This document shows, piece by piece, positions 8,904 to 17,798 of a stretch of 64,000 nt of DNA (its first letter is position 1; every line of letters starts with the position of its first letter). The position numbers and the translations under genes were made by a program. Source of the stretch: Fibrobacteraceae bacterium (lineage in GTDB: Bacteria; Fibrobacterota; Fibrobacteria; Fibrobacterales; Fibrobacteraceae); assembly GCA_017625775.1 (NCBI GenBank), contig JAGAKE010000002.1:186001-250000 (forward strand), read 5' to 3'. Below the pieces are notes generated by a model. That model worked only from the letters and a program-made list of their open reading frames with translations, did no database searches and was not told the origin of the DNA.

Positions 8904-9779
8904 TTAAATCACTCCAAAGGAACGTCTTGATTTTTCAAAATCGCTCTCTTGTTCATCAAGAATCTGTGTGATGTATTCGTAAGCTTCATCGACAGAATCA
9001 GTGAAGAGGAATAAATCTAAATCTTCTTTATTAATCATTCCTGTTTCGACTAAATAGTTCCAATCAATTAGTTTTTTCCAGAAGTGAGTGCCGAAAATCA
9101 CTACAGGGACTTTTTCTGAATAACGTCTGGTTTGAATAAGAGTTAATGCTTCAAACATTTCATCTAACGTACCAAAACCGCCTGGAAAAACGATTAACGC
9201 TCTAGCGATATGCAAAAACCAGAATTTTCGAATAAAGAAATATCTGAATTGCATATTGAGTGAGTCGGAAATGTAGGGATTCGGGTGCTGTTCAAATGGA
9301 AGTTTTATGTTTAAACCAGTAGAAGGTGTGCCAACATCATCAGCTCCTCGGTTTCCTGCTTCCATAATGCCGGGACCGCCACCAGTACAAATAGTAAAAC
9401 CATTTTGCTGGGAGTTACACCATTTTCCTAAACGGCGAGCTAAATTTCGAGCCGCATCGTAGTATTCAGCAACATTTTCCAAAGATTTTAAACGTTTTAG
9501 TTCTTTTCCTTTTGCCGTTTTTTTGCGTTTTTTGATTTCATCTGTGGGAAGTGTTCGTGCTGAACCGAAAAATACAATGGAATTTTGAATTTTTTCTGTG
9601 GCAAAACGTTCACCAGGAGCTAAGAATTCAGAAAGAATGCGAACTTGTCTTCCGGCATCGCCCTCTAAAAATTGTTGGTCAAGATAAGCAATTTGCGGTT
9701 CATTTTTTTTGACTTTAGTGGCCGATTTAGCGTTTTTTGAAAGTGATTCTTTTTTTGTTTTAATGATTCTATTTGCCAT
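8904..9779 (-). CDS. LOG-family (TIGR00730-type) Rossmann-fold nucleotide phosphoribohydrolase-like protein
   Basis: A 291-residue protein with the LOG family signature GGPGIMEAGNRGADD and PGGFGTLDE, which form the nucleotide-binding pocket and catalytic site of cytokinin riboside 5'-monophosphate phosphoribohydrolases, once mis-called lysine decarboxylases. Many bacterial members hydrolyse AMP or other nucleotides to ribose 5-phosphate and base. A lysine-rich tail of about 35 residues precedes the core. ATG 9779 is preferred to the upstream ATG 9794 because GGAG lies 9 nt before it. It is the first gene of the kinase/rhomboid unit, although the kinase appears to have its own promoter. Confidence 0.82.
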   Translation of the reverse strand: MANRIIKTKKESLSKNAKSATKVKKNEPQIAYLDQQFLEGDAGRQVRILSEFLAPGERFATEKIQNSIVFFGSARTLPTDEIKKRKKTAKGKELKRLKSLENVAEYYDAARNLARRLGKWCNSQQNGFTICTGGGPGIMEAGNRGADDVGTPSTGLNIKLPFEQHPNPYISDSLNMQFRYFFIRKFWFLHIARALIVFPGGFGTLDEMFEALTLIQTRRYSEKVPVVIFGTHFWKKLIDWNYLVETGMINKEDLDLFLFTDSVDEAYEYITQILDEQESDFEKSRRSFGVI

Positions 9780-9882
9780 AATAGAAATCTCCATAAAATT
9801 TCTGTTATAAGTTCTTTTGGATTATAATCCAATCTTTTCTTAAAATACACTTATTATTGTCGCCGGAGTTAAAAAAAATCTT

Positions 9883-9890
9883 TATATTTG
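9883..9890 (+). promoter_or_regulatory. -10 element TATATTTG, leaderless arrangement
   Basis: TATATT (9883-9888) ends 6 nt before the ATG at 9895. The only GGAG (about 9864) is some 27 nt upstream, too far to serve the start. Confidence 0.5.
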
Positions 9891-9894
9891 TCTT

Positions 9895-10107
9895 ATGCTC
9901 GTAAAAATTTGGACAGATACATTTGTAATTACTGGCGAAATAGATATGTTGCGTGATGAACGTTTAACAGACTATATTCGTGAAAATAAGGAATTTATCG
10001 CCGTCACTCAAGTAAAAGTGGCTGATAGAGAAGAAAAAGATTTGTTTCACACTCATTTCTTGAATGTGAGTACTCGACATATAGAAATCATTCTTCCCGC
10101 AGAATAA
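9895..10107 (+). CDS. Short conserved-looking protein of unknown function
   Basis: A 70-residue soluble protein, MLVKIWTDTFVITGEIDML followed by a helix (RDERLTDYIREN) and beta segments ending IEIILPAE. The pattern suggests a small Sm-like or beta-sheet fold. It resembles short DUF6812-like proteins I recall from other bacteria, but I cannot confirm the family. It stands alone: an exact -10 element lies just upstream and a hairpin terminator follows. Function unknown. Confidence 0.6.
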   Translation: MLVKIWTDTFVITGEIDMLRDERLTDYIRENKEFIAVTQVKVADREEKDLFHTHFLNVSTRHIEIILPAE

Positions 10108-10128
10108 ATTCTTTTAATTTTGTTTTTG

Positions 10129-10152
10129 GTTGCTGAAGACATTCAGCAACTG
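10129..10152 (+). terminator. Hairpin terminator after the 70-residue gene
   Basis: GTTGCTGAA (10129-10137) pairs with TTCAGCAAC (10142-10150) around GACA and is followed by a T-rich stretch. It separates the small gene from dxr. Confidence 0.6.
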
Positions 10153-10230
10153 ACTTTTGTTTTCTCTAAAAAAAATTCTGGTAAAATAATTAGAAAAAGT
10201 GTATTTTAAAAAAAAATTAGGAAATAAAAA

Positions 10231-11385
10231 ATGCGTAAAGTTTGTTTGTTAGGTGCTACTGGTTCTATTGGGGATTCCACGATAGATGTAATTCGTCAAC
10301 ACCCAGAAAGGTTTTCTCTTTATGCGGTGGCCGCTCATTCCAATTGGAAGAAAGTGGCTGAAATTGCATCGAAATTTCAGGTGACTCAATTGTGTATGTA
10401 TGAATCATCTGCAGCAAAAAATTTATCTGAAGCATTAGGAAGGCCAGTACTTTCAGGAATTGATGGCTTAAAGGAATTGGCGCTTGATCCTAATACAGAT
10501 TTGGTAGTAAATGCAGTAATGGGTTCAGTTGGGTGTTTGCCAACATTAGCAGCGATTGCTGCTGGAAAACAAGTTGCTTTAGCGAATAAAGAAACTATGG
10601 TAATGGCAGGACCTGTAATTCAAGATGCTTTAGCTAAAAACCCGAAAGCGTTTATTACTCCTATTGACTCTGAACATAACGCGATTTTCCAGTGCTTGGC
10701 AGGGCGTTCTTCTGATGAAGTTGAATGTTTACAGATAACCGCTTCTGGAGGTCCTTTTAGGGAATGGCCAAAGGAAAAATTTGACACTATTACGGTACGA
10801 GATGCGCTGAATCACCCAGTATGGAGCATGGGGAAAAAAATTACGATTGATTCTGCTTCCATGATGAATAAGGGATTAGAAGTGATAGAAGCTCATTTTC
10901 TTTTTGGAATTCCTTATGAACAAATCAAGGTGGTGGTGCATCCTCAAAGTATGGTTCACTCATTAGTTCAATTTAGAGATGGCAGTTTGATGGCGCAGTT
11001 AGGCGCTCCTGATATGCGTATTCCTATTCAAGTAGCGATGACTTGGCCAGAACGTTTGAATTTAAAAACAGATAGGTTAGATTTACCATCTCTTGCTAAA
11101 TTGACGTTTTTCTCTCCTGATTTTGAAAAATTCCGTTGTTTAGCTTTAGCTTATGAAGCAGGCAAAAAGGGAGGCGTTGTGCCCGCGATGATGAATGCGG
11201 CTAATGAAATATTAGTTGCTTCTTTTCTAGAGGAAAAAATTCGCTTTGTTGATATTCCGCTTTGTTTGGAAGAAATAGTGGCTAAAGCACCTTCTATTCA
11301 AGGACGATTAACTTTAGATGATGCTCTTTCCGCAGATAAAGAAGCGAGAATTTTAGCTGAAGAATGGATTAAAAGACATTCTTAG
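10231..11385 (+). CDS. dxr: 1-deoxy-D-xylulose 5-phosphate reductoisomerase
   Basis: A 384-residue enzyme of the MEP isoprenoid pathway that converts DXP to MEP with NADPH. Motifs: NADPH-binding GATGSIG (8-14), ANKETMVMAG, the metal-binding PIDSEHNAI, SGGPF, the flexible lid NHPVWSMGKK, and DSASMMNKGLEVIEAHFLF. Length is normal. TTAGGA lies about 9 nt before the ATG. It is a single gene between a terminator and the putative small RNA. The presence of dxr points to the non-mevalonate route, which would supply the prenyl chains used by the UbiA-type enzyme at 51931. Confidence 0.96.
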   Translation: MRKVCLLGATGSIGDSTIDVIRQHPERFSLYAVAAHSNWKKVAEIASKFQVTQLCMYESSAAKNLSEALGRPVLSGIDGLKELALDPNTDLVVNAVMGSVGCLPTLAAIAAGKQVALANKETMVMAGPVIQDALAKNPKAFITPIDSEHNAIFQCLAGRSSDEVECLQITASGGPFREWPKEKFDTITVRDALNHPVWSMGKKITIDSASMMNKGLEVIEAHFLFGIPYEQIKVVVHPQSMVHSLVQFRDGSLMAQLGAPDMRIPIQVAMTWPERLNLKTDRLDLPSLAKLTFFSPDFEKFRCLALAYEAGKKGGVVPAMMNAANEILVASFLEEKIRFVDIPLCLEEIVAKAPSIQGRLTLDDALSADKEARILAEEWIKRHS

Positions 11386-11423
11386 TCCAAGTTGGAATAA
11401 GAATGTTTAAATTTTTGTTTCTT

Positions 11424-11451
11424 TTGGGAAAAGAATAGAGTATATTATAAT
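11424..11451 (+). promoter_or_regulatory. Promoter in the dxr-tkt spacer
   Basis: TTGGGA (11424-11429), 16-nt spacer, then a perfect TATAAT (11446-11451). No open reading frame follows; the predicted start site is near 11458, in front of a hairpin-ended stretch. Confidence 0.5.
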
Positions 11452-11457
11452 CGTTGC

Positions 11458-11530
11458 TGGTAGTTTACTGGCTTAAATAGATTAAAACTCTGAAGAGTGC
11501 CCGCCGCTAAAAGCCGCGGGTTCTTTTTTT
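11458..11530 (+). ncRNA. Putative small RNA of about 70 nt
   Basis: A consensus-like promoter is followed, with no coding frame, by a small hairpin (ACTC-TGAA-GAGT near 11487-11498) and a GC-rich stem CCCGC/GCGGG (11500-11504 with 11516-11520), ending in a seven-T run. The arrangement is that of a free-standing sRNA with a Rho-independent terminator. No known RNA family was recognised. Alternatively the hairpin is only the dxr terminator and the TATAAT is chance. Confidence 0.4.
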
Positions 11531-11553
11531 ATTGCCGACTAAAAGTCGGCAAT
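11531..11553 (-). terminator. Hairpin after tkt
   Basis: Perfect 9-bp stem ATTGCCGAC/GTCGGCAAT with a TAAAA loop just past the tkt stop codon. On the minus strand it is followed by A residues, not a U-tract, so it is a hairpin-type end or an RNA 3' stabiliser. Confidence 0.5.
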
Positions 11554-11557
11554 AAAA

Positions 11558-13636
11558 CTATTTGTAAAGTTTTAAGAATTCTTCGACGTTTGCCTTAAAC
11601 TCTTGAAGGTATTGTTTAGCAGCAGCAGCTACGGCTTCAGGAGTATAACCAAATTCTTTTTCTAAGATTCCTGCTGGGGCAGAAGCTCCAAATCTTTCTA
11701 ACCCAACCGTTTTGCCAAATCCTCCAACCACTTTTTCGAAAAGAAGAGGTAAACCGCTAGATTGTGCGTAAACAGGAGTCCATGGAACGAGAATGTTTTT
11801 ACGATATTCTTCTGATTGGGAAAGGAAAAGTGCTGGGCTAATCATAGATACTACGCGCACTTGAAGTCCTTCTGCTCTTAAAATTTCGGCAGCATCATGA
11901 GTGAGCAATACATCGGAACCATTAGCCACAAATGTTAAATCTGGACGAGCATTGGCTGACGTATTGTCGCTAAGAATGTAAGCGCCTTTTCGGCACATAG
12001 CGGCCGTTTCATAAGCGTTTCCTTGGTAAGGAAGAGTTTTAACGACTTGTCGTGTGAGAATAAGTACAGTTGGACTATTGTCGTTTTCAAAAGCCATTTC
12101 CCAAGCGGCGACCGTTTCGTAAGCGTCTGCTGGGCGTAATACAAGCATTTCTGATTGTCCAGAATCCTTTTTCAAGCCTTCTAACAAACGAATTTGAGTT
12201 TCGTGTTCAATTGGTTGGTGAGTAGGACCATCTTCGCCAACGCGGAAACTGTCGTGGGTGTAAACGAATTTGACAGGGAGTCCCATCAAAGCTGCCATAC
12301 GAAGCACGGGCTTCATAAAATCGCTAAATACAAAGAAGGTTGCACAAATTGGATATAACCCACCATGTAAAGCAATTCCGCAACAAATAGCCCCCATTGT
12401 TAATTCAGCAACACCTACTTGGACAAATGCTCCGCTGAAATCACCTGGGCGGAAAATGCCGGTTTTATCTAAGAATGCTTGAGTGTTATCGCTGTTGGAA
12501 AGATCAGCGGAACTGCAAATACAGTTTTTAACATTTTCAGCAAGGTGAGCAAGTACAGAACCAGAAGTCACGCGTGTTGCGACGCCTTCTTTAACAGGGA
12601 GTGAAGAAAGATTTACGACAGGTGCTTTTCCAGACAGCCAAGACGAAAGAGTTTTTGCTTTTTCTTGGTTGTTTTTATCCCACTCTGTTTTTTCTTCTTT
12701 CCATTTTTTTACAAGGAGGCGAAGTTCATTTTTTCTTGTTTCAAACGCTTGCTGAACATCTTCAAAAATTTCAAAAGGATTTTCTGAATTTCCACCGAGT
12801 GCACGAATAGTTGCTTCTGTGGAAGCACCTGCTGCATTTAGTGGTTGACCATGAGTAGAAACTGCTCCTTCAAAGGATGTGCCGTCTTCTGCAATGGCTC
12901 CTTTAGCCATGGTGGTGTGGCCAATCACGAGAACAGGTTTTTCTGTTTCTTTCCACGCTTTGGTAAAGGCCTGACGTAAAGAATCAATGTTATTGCCGTC
13001 TGCTTCTAAAACGCGGAAACCCCAAGATTCATATTGCTTTACAAAATCCTGACTCATTACATCTTTGGTTTTGCAAGAAAGCTGGACTTCGTTTGCATCG
13101 TAGAAGAAAATCAAGTTTGAAAGACCAAGGTGGCCTGCTATTCGCCCTACACCATAAGCAATTTCTTCTTGAATACCGCCATCAGACACAAGAACAACTG
13201 TTTTGTGGTTTAGGATTTCGCCGAAGCGTTCTACCATAAAGCGTTCTGCGATTGCTGCCCCTAGGGCAATTCCATGACCGATTCCTAGAGGTCCAGATGA
13301 ATTTTCAATACCGAGTGAAACATCTAGTTCAGGGTGACCAGGAGTTTTAGAATTTCTTTGGCGGAAATTCTTTAAATCATCCATAGAAAGTTTGCCAAGG
13401 AGAGCTAGTTCCGAATAAAGTAGCGGGGACATGTGACCTGGGTCCATAAAGAAACGGTCTCTAGCCATCCAATGTGGATCATCTGGGTCGAAACGTAAAA
13501 ATTCAGCAAATAGCAATGTAATGGCATCGGCTGCGCCCATAGCACCACCTGGGTGACCGGACTTTGCCTTCTGCACCATGGCGGCAGATAAAATTCTAAC
13601 GTTGTCTGCGGCTTTTGTTACCAAAGCATCTTGCAC
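11558..13636 (-). CDS. tkt: Transketolase
   Basis: A 692-residue thiamine-diphosphate enzyme of the non-oxidative pentose phosphate pathway. Motifs: SGHPGGAMGAAD near the N-terminus, GHMSPLLYS, the ThDP-binding GDGG-like segment reads VSDGGIQEE, and the pyrimidine-domain HDSFRVGEDGPTHQPIEH. Full length for the family. The start is GTG at 13636 with GAGG about 6 nt upstream. The cofactor thiamine diphosphate could be supplied by the thiM/thiE salvage route in this window. Single gene, convergent with dxr. Confidence 0.95.
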   Translation of the reverse strand: MQDALVTKAADNVRILSAAMVQKAKSGHPGGAMGAADAITLLFAEFLRFDPDDPHWMARDRFFMDPGHMSPLLYSELALLGKLSMDDLKNFRQRNSKTPGHPELDVSLGIENSSGPLGIGHGIALGAAIAERFMVERFGEILNHKTVVLVSDGGIQEEIAYGVGRIAGHLGLSNLIFFYDANEVQLSCKTKDVMSQDFVKQYESWGFRVLEADGNNIDSLRQAFTKAWKETEKPVLVIGHTTMAKGAIAEDGTSFEGAVSTHGQPLNAAGASTEATIRALGGNSENPFEIFEDVQQAFETRKNELRLLVKKWKEEKTEWDKNNQEKAKTLSSWLSGKAPVVNLSSLPVKEGVATRVTSGSVLAHLAENVKNCICSSADLSNSDNTQAFLDKTGIFRPGDFSGAFVQVGVAELTMGAICCGIALHGGLYPICATFFVFSDFMKPVLRMAALMGLPVKFVYTHDSFRVGEDGPTHQPIEHETQIRLLEGLKKDSGQSEMLVLRPADAYETVAAWEMAFENDNSPTVLILTRQVVKTLPYQGNAYETAAMCRKGAYILSDNTSANARPDLTFVANGSDVLLTHDAAEILRAEGLQVRVVSMISPALFLSQSEEYRKNILVPWTPVYAQSSGLPLLFEKVVGGFGKTVGLERFGASAPAGILEKEFGYTPEAVAAAAKQYLQEFKANVEEFLKLYK

Positions 13637-13790
13637 TATAAACCTCGCTTCATTTTAGATATTCCCAAAATTTTGGGAACTTTTTTATTCAGAGCAGCCC
13701 AAATATAGGATTTCTTGAGAATCTCTAAAGGGAAAAGAAAAAAAAACTATATTCTAATCCATTGGGATTCTCTTCTTTTTTTGAATTCTT

Positions 13791-16289
13791 ATGAATAAAA
13801 TTGTCTTTTTTCTTAAAAATCTCTGTCATCCGATTGCTATCCTGTCGTTGTTGTTGTCGATAGGAGTACCTCTTTCCATTTATTTGCTTCCTAAAGAAAC
13901 GCTTCGTGTTCTTGATTTGAATGTTCCTCTTCCTTTGTTTTTTGCCCAAACTGTAGCAGGCATTCTTCTTTTTTGTCTCTTATTTAAGGATTTTCGTTCT
14001 TTTTTGACCAAATTACTTCCTGCTAAAACATATTTAATTTCGCTTTTTATTCTTGTTGTTGGAGTCACTCTTTTTGCAGGAACTCAAATTGAAGCTCGGC
14101 ATCGCGTTCAAAGCGACGAAAGTGTTTTCTTGTCGTTAGCTCAAAATATGTTCCATAATCATGTTTCTGGAACTTGTAATCAAGGGGAGTTTGAGCAAGG
14201 GCAACTAAAATGTTATGTGAATAGTAATAGTTTTAAAACAAAAGGATTGTCTTATCTTTATTTTTTAGGAATAGGTCTTTTTGGAACTGATTTACACTGG
14301 GCGTTTAATGCTCAATTATTTGCTTTAGCTCTTACAACGTTACTTTTCTTTTTTGCACTTTTAGCTTGGACTCGTTCGCCCCCGTTTTCTCTTTTGGCAA
14401 CGGCTCTTTTAGTTTTGCAACCGACGCTTCTTTTCCAATTCCGCTCGCTGTCGGTGGAACCACTTTATATTTTATTGTTTTCTCTTTCCTTGTTGCTTGT
14501 ACGATTTGCTTTTGAATACAATACATGGAAACATTGGGTTTTCGCAGCTCTTGTCCTTGCATTCTTTGCGCAAACAAGGCAAGAAACGGTATTCTGCTTA
14601 CTAGCTTTTTTCATTCTTTCGTTCCCAAAGCTATTAGATTCAAAAGATATAAAAGCACCTTTATTTTTTATAACATTAGCTTTGTTTTCTGCACCGGTTC
14701 TTTTAACCATTAGTTATTATCAAAATTTTAATTTCCAAGGTGGAGAATTTGAAGCTCATGGTCACTTCTTTGAACATTTGCTTCAGAATTGGAAAGTCAT
14801 GACTAGTGTCAAACAATATGGAAACCAGCCTGCAAATCCATTTTTGCCATATTTTAGTTATCTAACACTTTTTGGGGCTTTAGTTCTTATATTTCAAATA
14901 GGAAGAAATATTTATTTGAAAAAAAGTTCTAATGCGTTATTTTTTGCTCTGTTCCTTCTATTTTTCCATATTCAAACTTATGTGATTTTAGAAAATGTTT
15001 CCGGTGATTTTACTATTGAAATTAACCAGCGTTATAGTTTGGTCTTTTTTCCAACGATGGCCATGCTTGCGGCTTATCCATTTGCACTCTTTTTTGAATG
15101 GTTAAAAAAGAAAGAACAGCCAGTTAGCTTGATTGCTACTATTTGTCTTATTGCTGTGGTTGGGTTAGCTTTATATACGTTCTCCTACAAAACGGCGTTT
15201 AATCAAAATATCATGTATAATCGAAATCATTTGACTACAGAAGAACAGGAAATTTGGAATTGGCTACGTAATCAAGATGATGCACAAGAGAAACTTTTTA
15301 TATATGCTCGCCCTTACCATTTTGTAGGTTATGGACTTTCAGCGATTCATTACGATAAAATTCGAAGAATGAGTGATTCTGAAATTCAGGAATTAGTTGA
15401 TAAGTATTCGGGAGAGGTTTATTATATTCGTGGTCTAGATTGTTGGGATAGCAAGACATATCATAAGAAAGCTGTAGAACATCGTATTCCAACAACTTGC
15501 GATCATTTTGAGCGAGATATGGCGGTAGAACCATTGTATTCTGCGGCCGTCACGAATAGCTATTATTTAGAAATTTCTCGATTTAAAGGGAAACGAACTC
15601 GTTTTTCTTCTAATATCCTTTCTCACTTAAACACTGAAAAAGAAAATGAAGTTTATAAATTGAATTTTAAATTCTCTGCTAAACAAAAGTTGCCTTGGCA
15701 TGTTAAAGCAGTTTTTGCTCAAAATGAAATTTATTCAGCTCCATACCAATACGAAGATTCGTTTGTCCTTGAAGTGTCTTCAAAAGAAAAAGGTTATCAA
15801 CTTTTCTCATTATCTGTAACAGATCCTGCCGGAAATACGGTTGCAAAATATGAAGATTATCTTTTATTTGGAAGTGATTCTGTTTTGTCATTAACGCAAT
15901 TAACGCCAGTTTCCCATACTCAGGATTGGGGGAGTATTCATTACAATCAAAGTGTAGATGGAAATTCATTAAAGGTCGCGGGTCAGGTTTTTAAAGAGGG
16001 AATCGGCATGCATGCTGCCTCTAAAACAGTTTATGAATTAAATCAAATGTATGATTCTTTGTCGATGTTTGTTGGTCTAGATGAAGAATCGCTATGTAGC
16101 GATGGATTTTCTTTTAAAATATTGGTAGATAATCAAGAACGTTTTTTTGATACTTTGAATTATAAAAATTTTGTGTCAGTAGCTATTTCCTTAAAAGATG
16201 CGAAAACTTTAGTTTTTGAAAGTAATCCGTTGAGTTCAAAAGATTGTGATCACGTTGATTTACTTTTGCCATTACTTTATAAAAAATGA
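13791..16289 (+). CDS. GT-C (GT39-like) membrane glycosyltransferase fused to a C-terminal NPCBM domain
   Basis: An 832-residue protein. Residues 1-450 hold about a dozen hydrophobic helices with a first extracytoplasmic loop carrying the acidic pair SDESVFLSLAQNM, typical of GT-C enzymes that use polyprenyl-phosphate sugars. Residues 450-700 form a periplasmic domain. Residues about 700-832 match an NPCBM carbohydrate-binding domain: KEGIGMHAASKTVYEL, FVGLDEE, FSFKILVDNQ, and a late Asp-His pair (CDHVDLLLP). The gene overlaps by 4 nt the frame leading into the DPM1-like enzyme, which would make the lipid-linked sugar donor. A TATATT at 13748 may be its -10. I infer sugar transfer to an envelope acceptor. 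Confidence 0.7.
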   Translation: MNKIVFFLKNLCHPIAILSLLLSIGVPLSIYLLPKETLRVLDLNVPLPLFFAQTVAGILLFCLLFKDFRSFLTKLLPAKTYLISLFILVVGVTLFAGTQIEARHRVQSDESVFLSLAQNMFHNHVSGTCNQGEFEQGQLKCYVNSNSFKTKGLSYLYFLGIGLFGTDLHWAFNAQLFALALTTLLFFFALLAWTRSPPFSLLATALLVLQPTLLFQFRSLSVEPLYILLFSLSLLLVRFAFEYNTWKHWVFAALVLAFFAQTRQETVFCLLAFFILSFPKLLDSKDIKAPLFFITLALFSAPVLLTISYYQNFNFQGGEFEAHGHFFEHLLQNWKVMTSVKQYGNQPANPFLPYFSYLTLFGALVLIFQIGRNIYLKKSSNALFFALFLLFFHIQTYVILENVSGDFTIEINQRYSLVFFPTMAMLAAYPFALFFEWLKKKEQPVSLIATICLIAVVGLALYTFSYKTAFNQNIMYNRNHLTTEEQEIWNWLRNQDDAQEKLFIYARPYHFVGYGLSAIHYDKIRRMSDSEIQELVDKYSGEVYYIRGLDCWDSKTYHKKAVEHRIPTTCDHFERDMAVEPLYSAAVTNSYYLEISRFKGKRTRFSSNILSHLNTEKENEVYKLNFKFSAKQKLPWHVKAVFAQNEIYSAPYQYEDSFVLEVSSKEKGYQLFSLSVTDPAGNTVAKYEDYLLFGSDSVLSLTQLTPVSHTQDWGSIHYNQSVDGNSLKVAGQVFKEGIGMHAASKTVYELNQMYDSLSMFVGLDEESLCSDGFSFKILVDNQERFFDTLNYKNFVSVAISLKDAKTLVFESNPLSSKDCDHVDLLLPLLYKK

Positions 16290-16300
16290 AAGGAGTTTCT

Positions 16301-17218
16301 ATGTTGCTTTCTGTCATAGTTCCTTTATATAATGAAGAAGAAATTGTAGAAAAAACTTTTTCAGTTCTTGAAGAGGAATTGAAAAATATTGAGCATGAAA
16401 TCATTTTTGTAAATGATGGATCAAAAGATAAAACTAGAGAGATTTTAGAAAAATTATTGCTTCAAACGCCGCATAATAAATTAGTGAATTTTAGCAGAAA
16501 CTTTGGTCACCAAGCGGCTTTTAGTGCAGGAATTGATAAGGCAGAAGGTGATGCCGTAGTTATTATTGATGGCGATCTTCAAGATCCTCCTGCTTTGATT
16601 CACGCTATGTTGGAAAAATGGCGAGAGGGTTACCAAGTGGTGTACGCTCAAAGAAGAAAAAGAAAAGGTGAAACTTTTTTTAAGAAATTTACGGCGTATG
16701 CTTTTTATAGATGTTTTGCAAAACTAACAAATATTGAAATTCCGCCAGATACCGGAGATTTTCGACTGATGGATCGTGTGGTGGTTGACCATTTGAAAAA
16801 TTTACCAGAACGAAGTCGTTTTTTAAGAGGGTTGGTTTGTTGGGTTGGCTTTAAAAAAATAGGAGTATTTTACGATAGGGCTGAACGGACTGCTGGGAAA
16901 TCTAAATATCCATTTCGGAAAATGTTTCGACTTGCTTTTGACGGGATTACCGGCTTTTCCTCGGCTCCTTTAAAAATCAGTTTTTCCGTAGGGTGTCTTT
17001 CTACGCTTTTAGCAATGGCTTTGTTTATTTGGACTATTTTAGAGAAAATTTTAACCCCAGAAACAACCGTTCCAGGCTGGGCATCTTTAATGACGGCGAT
17101 TGTATTTTTAGGGGGTGTGCAGTTGATTTCTATTGGAATTCTAGGAGAATATATCGGTCGAATTTATGAAGAAGTTAAACAAAGACCTCTTTATATTGAA
17201 GATAAGTCCGGTAAATAA
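16301..17218 (+). CDS. GT2 polyprenyl-phosphate glycosyltransferase (DPM1/GtrB-like)
   Basis: A 305-residue inverting glycosyltransferase. The N-terminal GT-A domain shows SVIVPLYNEEE, FVNDGSKDKT, NFGHQAAFSAGID and the DGDLQDPP metal-binding motif. Two C-terminal membrane helices (about 230-285) anchor it. Enzymes of this type transfer a sugar from a nucleotide donor to undecaprenyl phosphate on the cytoplasmic face. The ATG at 16301 is chosen because AAGGAG lies 5 nt upstream; the in-frame ATG at 16286 contributes that very AAGGAG. It should feed the GT-C enzyme encoded immediately upstream. Confidence 0.85.
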   Translation: MLLSVIVPLYNEEEIVEKTFSVLEEELKNIEHEIIFVNDGSKDKTREILEKLLLQTPHNKLVNFSRNFGHQAAFSAGIDKAEGDAVVIIDGDLQDPPALIHAMLEKWREGYQVVYAQRRKRKGETFFKKFTAYAFYRCFAKLTNIEIPPDTGDFRLMDRVVVDHLKNLPERSRFLRGLVCWVGFKKIGVFYDRAERTAGKSKYPFRKMFRLAFDGITGFSSAPLKISFSVGCLSTLLAMALFIWTILEKILTPETTVPGWASLMTAIVFLGGVQLISIGILGEYIGRIYEEVKQRPLYIEDKSGK

Positions 17219-17230
17219 TTTGGAGTTACT

Positions 17231-17794
17231 ATGAAAAATCGTTTGTTTGTAATGAGTGCTGCTAGTGGAGCAGGGAAAACAACTTTGAAAGATAAAGTCA
17301 TTCATAAATTTCCGGATATTCGTTATTCTATTTCAGCGACTACACGTTCTCCGCGCCCAGGAGAAGTGAATGGTGTGCATTATTTTTTTAAAACCAAAGA
17401 TGAATTTTTGAAAATGATTCAAGAAGACGCTCTAGTAGAATGGAATGAAGTTCATGGAAATTATTACGGAACGCCTAAAAGCTTCGTTGAAGAAACTTTA
17501 GCGAAGGGAGAGCGTGTCTTGTTTGATATGGATGTTTTTGGAAAGGTAAATTTTGACAAGGTATATCCGGAAGCTACGGGAATTTTAATTTTACCGCCTT
17601 CTCCTGAGGAATTAGAACGCCGTCTTCGAACACGAGCCAGTGATTCAGAAGAAGTGATTCGTTTGCGCTTAGAAAATGCAAAAAAAGAAATTGAATTTGC
17701 GCAAACTAATGGAAAATATGAGCATGTAATCGTTAATGATGATTTAGAAACAGCTGCTTTGGAATTAGAACGGATACTATCGCAACAAAATTAG
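17231..17794 (+). CDS. gmk: Guanylate kinase
   Basis: A 187-residue cytosolic kinase converting GMP to GDP. P-loop SGAGKTT near residue 13, the GMP-binding segment ISATTRSPRPGEVNGVHY, VEWNEVHGNYYGTP, and LFDMDVFG are all present. GGAG lies 6 nt before the ATG. It follows the two glycosyltransferases by 12 bp and ends 4 bp from convergent priA. Confidence 0.95.
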   Translation: MKNRLFVMSAASGAGKTTLKDKVIHKFPDIRYSISATTRSPRPGEVNGVHYFFKTKDEFLKMIQEDALVEWNEVHGNYYGTPKSFVEETLAKGERVLFDMDVFGKVNFDKVYPEATGILILPPSPEELERRLRTRASDSEEVIRLRLENAKKEIEFAQTNGKYEHVIVNDDLETAALELERILSQQN

Positions 17795-17798
17795 CGAA

